Assembly (NCBI GenBank): GCA_965204095.1 | Contig: OZ241991.1 | Span: 1,612,001-1,676,000 of the forward strand | Direction of reading: 5' to 3' | Length of the DNA: 64,000 bases | Origin: JAPPLB01 sp965204095 | Lineage (GTDB): Bacteria > Acidobacteriota > Terriglobia > Bryobacterales > UBA6623 | Shown: positions 17,307 to 27,043 of the stretch, one piece after another | How positions within the stretch are numbered: the first letter of the stretch is position 1 | Layout of the letters: each line of letters opens with the position of its first letter | Notes under the pieces: model-generated | Databases searched by the model: none | What the model saw: the letters and a program-made list of their open reading frames with translations, nothing else | Told to the model about the DNA's origin: nothing | Translations under genes and position numbers: made by a program

Positions 17307-18581
17307 ATGTTGACACGGCGGAACTTCATAGCCGCAACGGCCGTGACGGCGGCCGGATTCATGCCGGAGCAGTCCCAGATCCTGAGAGCCTTGCCGCAAG
17401 CCGAGACTGAATTCGGCAAGGTCAAGATCACCGATGTCAAGACGGCCTCGGTAATGATCAAATACCCGGCCCACCTGGTCAAGATTGAAACCGACGCCGG
17501 ATTGTTCGGAATCGGAGAGGCATTCAACCGAGACGGTGTTCTGGACCACATACGATCCCTCAAAGACCTCGTGATCGGCCAGGACCCGCTTCAAGTGGAC
17601 TACCTGTATCAGCGCATGGTGGAAGCGAAGTTGGGCGCGGGAAGCTGGACTGGGACGCTTTCGTCGTCGATCGCGGGCATCGAAACCGCCTTGTGGGATC
17701 TGGCTGGGAAGATTCTGAAGGTGCCGGCATACGTGCTATTGGGCGGCAAGTTTCGCGACAAGCTGCTGATCTATCACGACACCGGTTCGCCCAAGACAAC
17801 CGATCCCGCGGCGTGGGTTGAAGAGGCCCAGAAATCGGTCGCATACGGGTTCAAGGCAACAAAGTTCGATCTCGATTGGGAGGGCCGAGGGCAATGGATA
17901 GCAGGCGAGCCCTTTCAGTACCGTGGGGAGATATTCAACCGCAGCATCTCATCGCTAGAAATGGAGCAATGGGTGAAGATCCTCGAGGCAATTCGGTTGG
18001 AGTTGGGACCGCACTACCCGCTAGCGATCGACTTGCATTTCAACTACAACATGGGTGACTCGATGCGCTTCGCCAAGATGACTGACGACTTGAATCTGTG
18101 GTTTATAGAGGATCCGATCCCGCCGCAAAATGCTGACGCGATGGCGCGATTCACGCGCTCCTCACCGGCCCCCACCGCGACGGGGGAGAACCTTTACAGC
18201 CGCCACACCTTTCGGGACTTTATCGAGAAGCAGGCGTGCGACATCATCCAACCGGACCCACAGAAAGTGGGAGGATTGCTCGAGACCAAGAAGATCGCCG
18301 ATTGGGCGGACCTCTACTACATCACAATGGCTTGCCATAACATGTGCACTCCGGTCGGCACAATCGCGAACGGTCACGCCTGCGCGGCGATCAAGTCGTT
18401 CGTCACGCTCGAATCCGACAGCGTTGAACTGGGCTACTGGGATGACATCGTTCAAACAGAAAACGGCAAAGTGTTTCGAGACGGCTATCTGGAGATGACC
18501 AATAAGCCGGGGTTGGGTATTGAACTGAACGAAGAGGTTTGCCGAACTCATCTCGCGGAGGGTTCGGTCTTTTTCGACTGA
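17307..18581 (+). CDS. Tat-exported mandelate racemase/muconate lactonizing-type enzyme (DgoD-like)
   Basis: 424 residues. The ATG at 17307 has AAGGAG 6 nt upstream and begins with a twin-arginine signal (MLTRRNFIAATAVTAAGF), so export in folded form is likely. Longer in-frame upstream codons are not needed. The enolase-superfamily barrel shows FKATKFDLDW, the metal aspartate in AIDLHFNYN, FIEDPIP, TGENLY and the QPDPQKVGG / ITMACHNMCTPVG regions, resembling galactonate dehydratase-type sugar acid dehydratases. Substrate unknown. No sugar-acid pathway neighbours are present. Confidence 0.88.
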   Translation: MLTRRNFIAATAVTAAGFMPEQSQILRALPQAETEFGKVKITDVKTASVMIKYPAHLVKIETDAGLFGIGEAFNRDGVLDHIRSLKDLVIGQDPLQVDYLYQRMVEAKLGAGSWTGTLSSSIAGIETALWDLAGKILKVPAYVLLGGKFRDKLLIYHDTGSPKTTDPAAWVEEAQKSVAYGFKATKFDLDWEGRGQWIAGEPFQYRGEIFNRSISSLEMEQWVKILEAIRLELGPHYPLAIDLHFNYNMGDSMRFAKMTDDLNLWFIEDPIPPQNADAMARFTRSSPAPTATGENLYSRHTFRDFIEKQACDIIQPDPQKVGGLLETKKIADWADLYYITMACHNMCTPVGTIANGHACAAIKSFVTLESDSVELGYWDDIVQTENGKVFRDGYLEMTNKPGLGIELNEEVCRTHLAEGSVFFD

Positions 18582-18628
18582 GTGGGAACTCGTTGCTTCG
18601 GGAAACCCAATCGCAACCCGGAAGCCGC

Positions 18629-20011
18629 TCAGCCGATTGGGCGGCCACGGGCGTCCTTAATTCCCCGGCCCGCGTCGTTGCAGTCGGTGGTCGAGGAGCC
18701 GCGGAGCATGTCAAGGCACATCTCGTAGTCGCTGTAAACCTTCTCGAAAACTCGATCCCAAGAAGCCTGCTCTCCCTGCACCCGGGCAGCGGTCTTCATC
18801 TTGGCGAAATCCGTTTGCGGGTCCATGGCTCTGAGGACACATTCGACGAAATGCTGATCGTTCCGGGCCACGAATCCGTTGACGCCGTCCTTGACGAGGA
18901 ACTTGGGTCCGCCTCTGTTTGTCACGACGGCGGGAACGCCGGAGGCATGTGACTCCTGTATCACGTTGCCATAGGTGTCCGAATAAGAGGGGAAGACGAA
19001 GAGATCGAAATTGGCATAGGCGCGAGCCAAGTCCTCACCCTCCAGGACACCGGGGAACTCGGCGAACCGCATGTTTTTTTCCAGCCAAGGCTTCTCACTG
19101 CCTTGACCGACAATCGCGAACTTGAATTTACACCGGCCGGCGGCGATGAGAGCCTGCTCGAGCACAGGCAGGAAACGAACGTTCTTCTCGGCGGCCAGCC
19201 TTCCAACGAAGCCGAGAACAAAGGTATCGTCGGTGCGGGTGCGCTTCTCAGGGGAGAAGAGATGGGAATTGACACCTCGCCGCATGATTCGCGTCGGTTT
19301 GCCAGTTCGAGTCTCGAGCAGGGTGGCCAGTTCTTTGTTCGGAGCGAACAGCAAGCGCGCCGGGCGGTAGAACTCCAGAATGCCAGCGAGAGAGAAGCTC
19401 TCCAGAAACCGGCAGATCGACTTGCGGGGGCGGTCGGGGAGGAAGGATGTGGCTTTATCCAGCCTCAAGGCGCCGAACTCATGTACGTTCGTATGCCAGG
19501 AGGCGACCGTCGGAATGCCCAACCGTTTGGCGACGATCGCGCCGAGAATGCCACAGTTGCTGAGCGCCGTGAAATGAACCAAGTCGGGACGAAAATTTTC
19601 CAGTGCCTGTTTGACGCGCCGATAGTGGCGCCAGAAAACAGGGTCGAAAACGAGTCCACCGTCGATCGGCAGCGATGCACGACTGAAACCGAGTTGCGCA
19701 AGACAGGTTGTGCCTTCTTCCCGGAACTCCGTATTCGGTCCGGCCAGCAGTGTAAGAAAGGGGAAGCGCTGCCGGTGGGCGAAGTCGTGCAGTTGGCGGC
19801 AGGTCAGCGCGAGTCCATTGACTTCGAGAAAGCTGTCGGCGAGCAAAGCGATGCGGGGAACTCGCGGCCTGTCTGCCTCGTTTAGTGAAGCGCCCTGGCT
19901 CAGGGGCATCGTCGGCACGTCATTGCCGTGGTCGATGTGCGTTGCGGGCGTCCGAGCCGACTGTCCCGCATCGGAGTCCCAAGCTTGTTCCGAGGGGGCT
20001 ATTTCGGTCAT
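18629..20011 (-). CDS. GT4-type glycosyltransferase
   Basis: 460 residues from ATG 20011; an in-frame GTG at 20080 would add 23 residues of low character. GT-B fold: the N-terminal acceptor domain begins near IALLADSFLEVNGLA and contains LVHFTALSNCG and ASWHTNVHEFG. The donor domain has the VLGFVGRLAAEKNVRFL loop and the FVFPSYSDTYGNVIQESHASG (E-x7-E type) nucleotide-sugar motif. It is likely a retaining GT4 enzyme acting on a lipid or polysaccharide. A PHP-domain gene lies about 500 bp away on the opposite strand, an arrangement seen around glycolipid genes. Confidence 0.9.
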   Translation of the reverse strand: MTEIAPSEQAWDSDAGQSARTPATHIDHGNDVPTMPLSQGASLNEADRPRVPRIALLADSFLEVNGLALTCRQLHDFAHRQRFPFLTLLAGPNTEFREEGTTCLAQLGFSRASLPIDGGLVFDPVFWRHYRRVKQALENFRPDLVHFTALSNCGILGAIVAKRLGIPTVASWHTNVHEFGALRLDKATSFLPDRPRKSICRFLESFSLAGILEFYRPARLLFAPNKELATLLETRTGKPTRIMRRGVNSHLFSPEKRTRTDDTFVLGFVGRLAAEKNVRFLPVLEQALIAAGRCKFKFAIVGQGSEKPWLEKNMRFAEFPGVLEGEDLARAYANFDLFVFPSYSDTYGNVIQESHASGVPAVVTNRGGPKFLVKDGVNGFVARNDQHFVECVLRAMDPQTDFAKMKTAARVQGEQASWDRVFEKVYSDYEMCLDMLRGSSTTDCNDAGRGIKDARGRPIG

Positions 20012-20528
20012 GTCGGACACGGCTCCCGTTGACGATCTCGAAAAGCAACCATTCGAAGTGTACCGGATCTGCCCTCTCACGGCCTGTCGTGGACGGAGCG
20101 ATCGTATTCGGAGATTCTACTTCGATGATGCCGCCTGAAGCTCTCAGTGTGGTTGACGGGAGATAAATTTTTTTGAAACAGAAAACCCCTTTTTTGTTCG
20201 GAGACGGGAGGCGCCATCGCGGTGTTCATCAGTGCTCCAACTTCCGGCTTACTACCCTCTGGGCAACACGACGTGTCGGAACAGGCTATAATGAAGCCCC
20301 ATTGGAAGAGCACGGAAAGACGCACAGGGACTTGGTTGAAACAGAATCACAGGGTTGTGTTTCACACGAATTTAATCCTTCCGCAAACGGCTCGTTAACG
20401 ACCGTCAACAGACTGAGAAGAGCAGCACACTGCGGATTCTCAGTCAGCAGAATGGTCGGTACTGCCGACCTTTCCGCCCGCCCGGAGTTTTCTCTTTTGA
20501 CCTCGTGCTTCGTCGCCAGGGTACGTGG
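20012..20528. other. Divergent intergenic region with a possible promoter
   Basis: About 510 bp between the divergent glycosyltransferase and PHP-protein genes. A perfect TATAAT lies at 20287-20292, followed by about 240 nt of untranslated sequence before the PHP gene; no matching TTGACA is visible 17 nt upstream. No other structure recognised. Confidence 0.35.
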
Positions 20529-21689
20529 ATGAACCACAAAATCCTTTACAAGGATCGGGATCGTCCTTTAGACGAGAGTTTCTGTACGGGAATCTCCCTT
20601 CACAGTCACACCCTGCATTCGAAAGAAAGCGTCAACTTCATCAAGAGGTTGACGCAGCAATCTTTGTTTGTGAGAGGGCTGATCTACGTGCACCACAGGA
20701 CTCGATCCGACAGCCCTACCTTGGAAGGGGAACTGGCCAGGATCTGGTGGAGGCCCCCGCTTTCGGCGGGCCAAGCGCTGCATCTCGAGAGATCTCAGAT
20801 TGAAAAAAAGCTTCAGATGGCCCCGATTGTCTCCATCACCGATCACGACAATATCGATGCGCCGATGAACCTGCAGCTAGCGGCGAGGAACGAACACGTA
20901 CCACTCTCGGTGGAGTGGACGGCGCCGTTTGCAGCGACCTACTTCCATATCGGGGTTCACAACCTTCCGCCGAAGTCATCGCACAAGATCTTCGAGCGTC
21001 TGCTGGCCTACAGAGAGGAACCTCGGCTTGCGATGCTGGATGAGTTGATGCACGAGTTGGCCGCGAAGCCCGGAGTGCTCATCGTGTTCAATCATCCGAT
21101 GTGGGATCAGACTGGACAAGGAGCCAAGCCGCACGAGCAATGTGCCCATGATTTCATTCGGCGGTATCGCGATTCGATCCATGCCTTGGAAATCAACGGG
21201 ATGCGATCGGTCGCGGAGAATCAGCGGGTTACCAAGCTCGCCGAAGCATTCCAACTGCCGCTGATCTCGGGCGGCGACCGCCATGGACGTGAGCCGAATG
21301 CGATGCTGAACGTCACCGATGCCTCGACCTTCGCGGAGTTTGCGGACGAAATCATTCGTGACGGCTACAGTCGCATTGTGATCATGCCGCAATACCGGGA
21401 GCCCCATATCCTGCGGGTGATCCAAACACTTGGCGACGTCCTCGACGACTACCCTGATCATTCATTGGGCTGGATGCAGTGGAGTGAGCGGTTCTTTCGG
21501 AAGCAAATGGATGGCAGCGTGAAGAACTTCGCTCAGCTATTCGAATCGAGATCAAAACCGATCGCGTTGAGATACCTGCTCAAGGGAATCAGGATCATCG
21601 CGAACAAGAAGCTTCGGCCGGCCTTCCGATTGGCATTCGCCAAGAGTCCGCAAGAGCTTCAGATTGAACGTGCTCATACCGCCCGATGA
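20529..21689 (+). CDS. PHP-domain phosphoesterase-like protein
   Basis: 386 residues from ATG 20529. The PHP metal motifs are visible: LHSHTLHS near the start, VSITDHDNID, an FNHPMWD histidine and ISGGDRHG near the C-terminal end of the domain. About 120 C-terminal residues (FRKQMDGSVKNFAQLF, rich in Lys/Arg) lie beyond the PHP core. PHP proteins hydrolyse phosphoesters using three metals. The pairing with a glycosyltransferase is suggestive, but no substrate can be given. Confidence 0.8.
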   Translation: MNHKILYKDRDRPLDESFCTGISLHSHTLHSKESVNFIKRLTQQSLFVRGLIYVHHRTRSDSPTLEGELARIWWRPPLSAGQALHLERSQIEKKLQMAPIVSITDHDNIDAPMNLQLAARNEHVPLSVEWTAPFAATYFHIGVHNLPPKSSHKIFERLLAYREEPRLAMLDELMHELAAKPGVLIVFNHPMWDQTGQGAKPHEQCAHDFIRRYRDSIHALEINGMRSVAENQRVTKLAEAFQLPLISGGDRHGREPNAMLNVTDASTFAEFADEIIRDGYSRIVIMPQYREPHILRVIQTLGDVLDDYPDHSLGWMQWSERFFRKQMDGSVKNFAQLFESRSKPIALRYLLKGIRIIANKKLRPAFRLAFAKSPQELQIERAHTAR

Positions 21690-21836
21690 GCGGTGAAAGT
21701 CGTTTGTCAGGAGGAAGGCTGGGGGCTATGATCCGACCTTACGGCGCAGGGGTGGGATTCAGAAACCGACGCTCTCGTGCACAAGCTGTTACCCCTCTCA
21801 TCTTTCGTAAGCGCAACATGAGCAATCCGATCGGGT

Positions 21837-22709
21837 TCATTCACATTTGATGAACGACAAACCGCCGACCAGAAACGTTTTTGTCTTGTTGATTCGCCAG
21901 CGCCAAACACCGAGTCGCCTTGTCTCACGGACTCGCGAAACCAGTAGAGGGTCGGCAGACAATTGATCCTCCATTTCTCCGAGGTCGATGCCGGCAAAGC
22001 AAGCTCCTGCGGCGGTAAGACGGGAGGCGAGTGCAGGAAGGTCCCGCTCGTGTGCCGTTGCGATTGCCGGAGCATCATCCGATGAGGCCAGATCCGTCAC
22101 GAGCAGGCCGGCGCCGCCGGGAGCGGTGAGATCGGCAAGCAATCGAAGGTGGCCAATGCGAATTGCCTCAAACGCCTCGAAGAGACGCGCGGAATGCTCC
22201 CCGAGAACGGCCGCGGCGGAATGCAAGAGCTGCGTCAACAGGCAGGTCGATGCGACGACGTCGAATGGTCCGCCGATTTGAGGTGGGGAGACTCGACGCG
22301 CGGAGTCAATCAGCACGTCAACCACTCGATCAAGCAGCGGTCGGGAAAGCGCATCCAACTGGGCCGCGATGCCGCTGAGGTCGGTGTCGCCGTGCAGGGT
22401 GACGAGGCCGTCGAGTTCAGGATGGCGGCGGACAACTTCGGAGAGTGCATCGCTGTCGAGATCCACGAGATGGACCTGTCCGAAGGCTTGGACCAGGACA
22501 GGCAGGTCGAGATCATTGGCATTCCCGGCTCCCAGAACACAAAGGCGGCTTCGCTCCATTTGCGATGACCCGACAATGACCTCGGTCAGCACATGCCGGT
22601 GGGCAAGATAGAGTGATCCGCTGTTGCGGGTACGGCGATTGAAGGCCTTCTGACGTCCCAGTACGGAAGAGTGGGGCTTTCGTTTGGTTTCCGTCACGAC
22701 GGACTTCAC
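21837..22709 (-). CDS. Putative SAM-dependent methyltransferase-like protein
   Basis: 290 residues. A Rossmann-type motif I (LCVLGAGNANDLDL) is followed by an acidic strand (VHLVDLDSDALSEV), as in class I methyltransferases. FDVVASTCLLTQLLHS resembles motif IV, and GGAGLLVTDLASSDD a later strand. No methyl acceptor is indicated. The start is GTG (22709). The IS110-type element lies just upstream, so its promoter may have been displaced by the insertion. Confidence 0.6.
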   Translation of the reverse strand: MKSVVTETKRKPHSSVLGRQKAFNRRTRNSGSLYLAHRHVLTEVIVGSSQMERSRLCVLGAGNANDLDLPVLVQAFGQVHLVDLDSDALSEVVRRHPELDGLVTLHGDTDLSGIAAQLDALSRPLLDRVVDVLIDSARRVSPPQIGGPFDVVASTCLLTQLLHSAAAVLGEHSARLFEAFEAIRIGHLRLLADLTAPGGAGLLVTDLASSDDAPAIATAHERDLPALASRLTAAGACFAGIDLGEMEDQLSADPLLVSRVRETRRLGVWRWRINKTKTFLVGGLSFIKCE

Positions 22710-22788
22710 CAGCGCGACGCGCTGTCCTCCCTCTGCCTATTCTGACGAAGAAAAAGCCGGATGGGCTGCTGATATGGTGTGACCTGTC

Positions 22789-23072
22789 AAGTTTGGGCAC
22801 AGCAATTGCGTTAAGATGTCCGGGGAAGGGACCTCCTTTTCGTTGGTTCTGCTTCTCAGACGGAGAGCGGGACGCCGGGGCTCGAAGCGACGTTCGGATC
22901 CTGCTGATATGCGCGGGTTGGGTACCGCCTGACTGGTATTCGTCGCGGAGCTGCCTCACTCTAAGTACGAAGATCGCCCTGCGGCGCTTCCTAACAGCCA
23001 CGAGGGTTCTCCCGAGACGGCCCCGGCGTCCTGCTCTCGGTCTGAGAAGATTTCCTGTTTCACGGTCCTTGT
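22789..23072 (-). ncRNA. Candidate bridge RNA region of the IS110-type element
   Basis: The roughly 284 nt between the transposase stop and the left inverted repeat have no coding content. In IS110-family elements a bridge RNA that pairs with target and donor is encoded in a non-coding end; in the IS1111 group it lies downstream of the transposase. Position and length fit. I did not derive the internal loops, so this is placement by analogy. Confidence 0.35.
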
Positions 23073-24197
23073 TCAGGCCGCTTCCGACAACAGCTGTTGG
23101 CGCTTCACCTCCTTGGTAATCGCCCACATGAATCCCAACAGTTCCCGAGCGATCGAGACGACGATCACGGTGGACGGCTTGCCGCGTGCCGCCATGCGCC
23201 GGAACTTGCCGCACAAGCGTTGCTGGGCTTGCCAGGCCAGGGCTTGCACCTGGGGCGAAGACTTTTCGGCGCGGCGCTGAATCACGGCCGTCTTGCGGGC
23301 GGGAAAACGGTAGCCCCAAGCGCATTCGATCAACATGCGGCGTACGTGCGTATTGCCGGCTTTGGTCAACCCTCCCTGGCGGCGCCGCGACCCCGAGGAG
23401 GCTTCGCTCGGTGTCAACCCGACAAAGCTCATCAACTCCGGGGGCCGGCTGAAACGCGTGAGGTCGCCCAGTTCGGCCAGCATCGTCATGGAGGCGATCT
23501 GGTCGACCCCGCGCAAGGCCGTCAAGGCCGTCGCCGTCTCGCCCAGGCTCCACTCTTCGATCGCCTCCCGCAACACCTGCTCCAGACTGGCCGTGCGCGC
23601 CTGGGCTTGCCGCACTGCCTCGATGTATTCCTCGAAGACGATCTGCTGATATGGCGAGGCGAAGCGTTGCCGCTCCAGCCAACGAAAATGTGCCTGCGTC
23701 CAACGTTGTCGGCCCTCATAGACCTTGCCGTGGCGCAGCAGGAAAGCGTTCAGGCGTTGCCGCATCTGCTTGTCGACGATCTTGAGATCCTCGCGCGCGC
23801 GGCTGAGATCGCGCACCGCTTCGTGATCTTCGCCCGGAACCCACACGGCGCTGAGATCGCCGCGACGGTCCAAACGCGCCAGTGAAAGCGCGTCGCGGCG
23901 GTCGGTCTTGATGCGCTCGCCGGGCGAACGCGGAATCAACGACGGCGCCACCACCGTGACGGCCTGCCCCAGCTTCAGCAACTGGCGGTACAGCCCGTAG
24001 CCGCAAGGTCCGGCTTCGTAGCAGAACTTGAGTCGTCGGCCGCTCCGCGAAAGCCGCTGAACCATCCGCCGCACCGCTTCGGCCTCATGCTGGATCATGC
24101 CCCAAAAACGCGGTTCGCTGTCGTCGTTGTCGGCGATGCCGACAGCGATCATCTCTTTGTGAACGTCCAGTCCAATGTAGTTGCTAAACTCCCTCAT
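23073..24197 (-). CDS. IS110-family DEDD transposase
   Basis: 374 residues from ATG 24197, preceded by AGGAGG at ideal spacing; upstream in-frame codons fall in the IS end. The N-terminal RuvC-like DEDD domain has D in IGLDVHKEMIAVG, E in FCYEAGPCGYGL and the D pair in KTDRRDALSLARL. The C-terminal Transposase_20 domain shows LRGVDQIASMTMLAELGD, SFVGLTPSEASSG and GNTHVRRMLIECAW, with the family serine in that region. It catalyses RNA-guided recombination of the element. Apparently intact. Confidence 0.95.
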   Translation of the reverse strand: MREFSNYIGLDVHKEMIAVGIADNDDSEPRFWGMIQHEAEAVRRMVQRLSRSGRRLKFCYEAGPCGYGLYRQLLKLGQAVTVVAPSLIPRSPGERIKTDRRDALSLARLDRRGDLSAVWVPGEDHEAVRDLSRAREDLKIVDKQMRQRLNAFLLRHGKVYEGRQRWTQAHFRWLERQRFASPYQQIVFEEYIEAVRQAQARTASLEQVLREAIEEWSLGETATALTALRGVDQIASMTMLAELGDLTRFSRPPELMSFVGLTPSEASSGSRRRQGGLTKAGNTHVRRMLIECAWGYRFPARKTAVIQRRAEKSSPQVQALAWQAQQRLCGKFRRMAARGKPSTVIVVSIARELLGFMWAITKEVKRQQLLSEAA

Positions 24198-24332
24198 GAC
24201 CTGTCCTCCTCGATGCGGCTCTGCGCATCGTGCTTCTCGCTCGTAAGCGTAACCCGCGTTCCTCGCGGTTGGACAGGTCACTCCATAATGTCTAACATAC
24301 TCCCTTTCTACCCGACAGGGTGCGGTTGGCCA

Positions 24333-25367
24333 ATGACGGAGACGGTCGCTTACGAGCCCGTTCGATGGGGCGTGCTGAGCACGGCGAAGATCGGCCGCGA
24401 GAAGGTCATTCCAGCAATGCAGCGGAGCCGGCTGAGCCGTGTCACGGCGATCGCGTCTCGCGATCCGGAGCGGGCGCGGCAGGTTGCGCAGGACCTTGAT
24501 ATCCCCAAGGCGTACGGCTCATATCAGGAATTGATCGACGATCCGAGAATCGAGGCGATCTACAACCCTCTCCCGAACCACCTGCACGTCCCCTGGTCGG
24601 CCAGGGCGGCGGAGGCGGGGAAGCACGTGTTGTGCGAGAAACCCCTGGCCTTGACCGCTCCCGAGGCGAAAATACTGGTCGACGTGCGCGACAGAACCGG
24701 CGTGCTGATCGAAGAGGCTTTCATGGTTCGCCATCATCCGCAGTGGAGGCGTGTGCGGGACTTGGTTCGCGAGGGACGGATTGGTCGTCTACGGGCAACG
24801 CAGGGGTTTTTCAGCTACACGAATCTCGACCCGGCGAATATCCGCAATCAAGCCGACATTGGCGGAGGAGGAATCTATGATATCGGCTGCTATCCCATTA
24901 CGATGTCGCGGTTCATCTTCGAAGCGGAACCGAGCAGGGTGATCGCCCTGATCGAGAGAGATCCCGAGATGAATATCGACCGGCTGGCTAGCGCGATCCT
25001 GGAGTTCGATGCAGGGCAGGCGAGCTTTGTGTGCTCGACACAACTCGTTCCCTACCAAAGGATGCAGGTGTTCGGGTCGGCCGGGCGGATCGAGGTCGAG
25101 ATCCCGTTCAACGCGCCGCCGGACCGGCCGTGCCGCATCCTCGTCGATGACGGCAGCAGCGCGCCATCGACCTCGTCAGCGATAACGGAGACCTTCGAGA
25201 TCGTCGATCAGTATACGGCGCAGGGAGACAACTTCTCGCTGGCGATTCGCAAAGGGGAGCCGTTGGAATTCCCGCTGGAGAACGCGGTCCGCAACATGAG
25301 CATTCTCGACGCACTGTTTCGCTCCGTCGAGAGCGGCCGGTGGGAGAACGTCGCACCAGCGGCATAA
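24333..25367 (+). CDS. Gfo/Idh/MocA family oxidoreductase
   Basis: 344 residues from ATG 24333. The N-terminal Rossmann fold contains VRWGVLSTAKIGREKVIPAM, AIASRDPERARQVA, IYNPLPNHLHVPW and the family signature HVLCEKPLAL. The C-terminal domain contains GGGGIYDIGCYPI. Members are NAD(P)-dependent sugar or sugar-derivative dehydrogenases. The IS110-type element ends about 50 bp upstream of the start, so the gene's original promoter has probably been replaced or cut. Confidence 0.92.
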   Translation: MTETVAYEPVRWGVLSTAKIGREKVIPAMQRSRLSRVTAIASRDPERARQVAQDLDIPKAYGSYQELIDDPRIEAIYNPLPNHLHVPWSARAAEAGKHVLCEKPLALTAPEAKILVDVRDRTGVLIEEAFMVRHHPQWRRVRDLVREGRIGRLRATQGFFSYTNLDPANIRNQADIGGGGIYDIGCYPITMSRFIFEAEPSRVIALIERDPEMNIDRLASAILEFDAGQASFVCSTQLVPYQRMQVFGSAGRIEVEIPFNAPPDRPCRILVDDGSSAPSTSSAITETFEIVDQYTAQGDNFSLAIRKGEPLEFPLENAVRNMSILDALFRSVESGRWENVAPAA

Positions 25368-25677
25368 GCTCTCTCGGCATACGGGATTATCCGCCACGAG
25401 TCGCCTTCCGTTGTGCGGATCTACGCGGGATCCCATGGCCTTCAACAAGGGATCGATCCAGAACATCCAGGAACACCGGGGCATGGGGTATGCAGTATGT
25501 GACTTGCTCGGATAGGCCTCGACCGCATTGAAGTCATTCAGGAACAGTTTTCGGCCAGCAGAGAGTGAAGTCCACACGCCAAGGAGAGCTTTCTGCAGTT
25601 GACCGACCGTTGGAAACGCCCTCCGGTAGACATGCCCATGTGCTCTCCAGCGGGCTGGTCCGGGTGCTTCGGTTACC
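25368..25677. other. Intergenic region, no gene recognised
   Basis: 310 bp between the oxidoreductase and the nicotinamidase gene. No open frame with protein-like content on either strand and no clear hairpin seen. Confidence 0.45.
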
Positions 25678-25692
25678 ATGAGACGCAGGCGC

Positions 25693-26304
25693 ATGCGAGC
25701 CCTGATCGTCGTCGACTTACAGAACGACTTCATGCCGGGAGGAGCTTTACCGGTTCAGCACGGAGACGAGGTCGTAGCAGTAGCGAACCGGCTTATGCCG
25801 AGGTTCGACTGGGTCATAGCCAGCCAGGATTGGCATCCGCCGAATCACGGGAGCTTTGCGTCGCATCACGAGGGCCGCCAACCTGGAGACATCATTGAGT
25901 TGGCCGGTCTCCGGCAAGTGCTCTGGCCGGTCCACTGCGTGCAAGAGACCTGGGGAGCCGCATTTCACAATGACTTGAACACTCAGGCGATCGACAAGGT
26001 CTTTCCCAAGGGGGAAGATCCGCGAATCGACAGTTACAGCACGTTCTTCGACAATGCTCATCGACGGTCGACCGGGCTGGCGGATTACTTGCGAGGACAA
26101 GGTGTCAATGAAGTCTGTCTACTTGGGCTGGCTACGGACTACTGCGTAAAGTTCAGCGTGCTCGATGCTGCTGGAGAAGGCTTCCGGGTGGCCGTCATCG
26201 AGGATGGTTGCCGTGGCATCGACCTGAAGCCCGGAGATGTGGATCGCGCGTTCCAAGAAATGCGAGAAGCCGGCGCGTTGGTCGTAGCCAGCGATGACGT
26301 CTGA
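25693..26304 (+). CDS. pncA: Nicotinamidase/pyrazinamidase PncA
   Basis: About 203 residues from ATG 25693 (an in-frame ATG at 25678 adds five). The catalytic triad of the isochorismatase-like family is visible: D in LIVVDLQNDF, K in VFPKGEDP and C in LATDYCVKFS. The metal-site histidines are in SQDWHPPNHGSF. The enzyme deamidates nicotinamide to nicotinate for NAD salvage in the cytoplasm. Confidence 0.95.
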   Translation: MRALIVVDLQNDFMPGGALPVQHGDEVVAVANRLMPRFDWVIASQDWHPPNHGSFASHHEGRQPGDIIELAGLRQVLWPVHCVQETWGAAFHNDLNTQAIDKVFPKGEDPRIDSYSTFFDNAHRRSTGLADYLRGQGVNEVCLLGLATDYCVKFSVLDAAGEGFRVAVIEDGCRGIDLKPGDVDRAFQEMREAGALVVASDDV

Positions 26305-26479
26305 ACTGATTCATCCTCCTGATCAAGTGGCATTGACTCCGGTTCGGATGTTTCCTGCTTATATGATCTGCACAAGGGCGGAGGTAAACTGGACTGCATG
26401 TCTCGCCCCATAGCGAGGCGAGATCCCCTGGCTGTACTGGTCGTCGGCTTCGTCTGGAAAATGCAACCGGCAATAGCGG

Positions 26480-27043
26480 ATGAGAGAACAGCAGAGCGAA
26501 ACGATTCTCGGCGGAGGCCGCTTCCTTGAATTGCGCAAGCGGAACGGCTGGGAATACGTCGTCCGCAAGGGCGTCGATGAGGTGGTCGTCGTGGTCGCCG
26601 TCACGACCAACGGCAAGGCTGTCTTGATCGAACAGTTCCGAGAGCCTGTGCAGACCCGTGTGATCGAATGGGCTGCTGGAATTGTAGGTGATGAACCCGA
26701 GTTCGAGGAAGAACACCTCCTGGAAGCGGCGAACCGCGAACTCGAAGAAGAAACGGGATGCCGTGCCGAGCGGCTGCGGATGATCGGCCACGGTCCTTCC
26801 TCGGGCGGAATGTCTTCGGAAATCGTCACGTTTGTCCAGGCTGAGGACCTTGTACGAGTTGGCGAAGGCGGAGGCGTCGGCAACGAGGACATCAAGGTGC
26901 ATCTGGTGCCTCTTGATGAAGTCGACGCCTGGCTCGCCGCCCGCACCGGCGAGGGATTTCTGGTCGATCCGAAGGTCTATACCGGTCTCTACCTGCTTTC
27001 GAGACAAAACGGGCCTCCGCCAAGCCCGCAGCAATCGAAGTAA
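26480..27043 (+). CDS. NUDIX hydrolase (ADP-ribose pyrophosphatase-like)
   Basis: 187 residues. The Nudix box core EHLLEAANRELEEETG is intact (E-x7-RE-x2-EE-x-G pattern), with a slightly longer distance to the preceding glycine than the consensus. IEQFREPVQTRVIEWAAG upstream and the SSGGMSSEIVTFV segment downstream are typical of NudF-type ADP-sugar pyrophosphatases. It follows pncA on the same strand after about 175 bp; a shared role in NAD/ADP-ribose turnover is an inference. Confidence 0.88.
   Translation: MREQQSETILGGGRFLELRKRNGWEYVVRKGVDEVVVVVAVTTNGKAVLIEQFREPVQTRVIEWAAGIVGDEPEFEEEHLLEAANRELEEETGCRAERLRMIGHGPSSGGMSSEIVTFVQAEDLVRVGEGGGVGNEDIKVHLVPLDEVDAWLAARTGEGFLVDPKVYTGLYLLSRQNGPPPSPQQSK

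Larger units (their letters stand above)
22779..24281 (-). mobile_element. IS110-family (IS1111-group-like) insertion sequence
   Basis: A single transposase gene flanked by a 10-bp inverted repeat, GTGACCTGTC at 22779-22788 and GACAGGTCAC at 24272-24281. Non-coding ends are asymmetric: about 85 nt upstream of the transposase and about 290 nt downstream. Subterminal inverted repeats and a long 3' non-coding end are features of the IS1111 group. A further GACCTGTCC at 24199 forms a dyad with 24271-24279 just upstream of the start codon. No target duplication is expected for this family. True outer ends may lie a few nt beyond the repeats. Confidence 0.75.

Noticed and set aside
22513..23703. 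396-codon minus-strand frame overlapping the IS110-type transposase
   Set aside because: Out of phase with the clear DEDD transposase and spans the non-coding IS end and the methyltransferase-like gene; a shadow frame.
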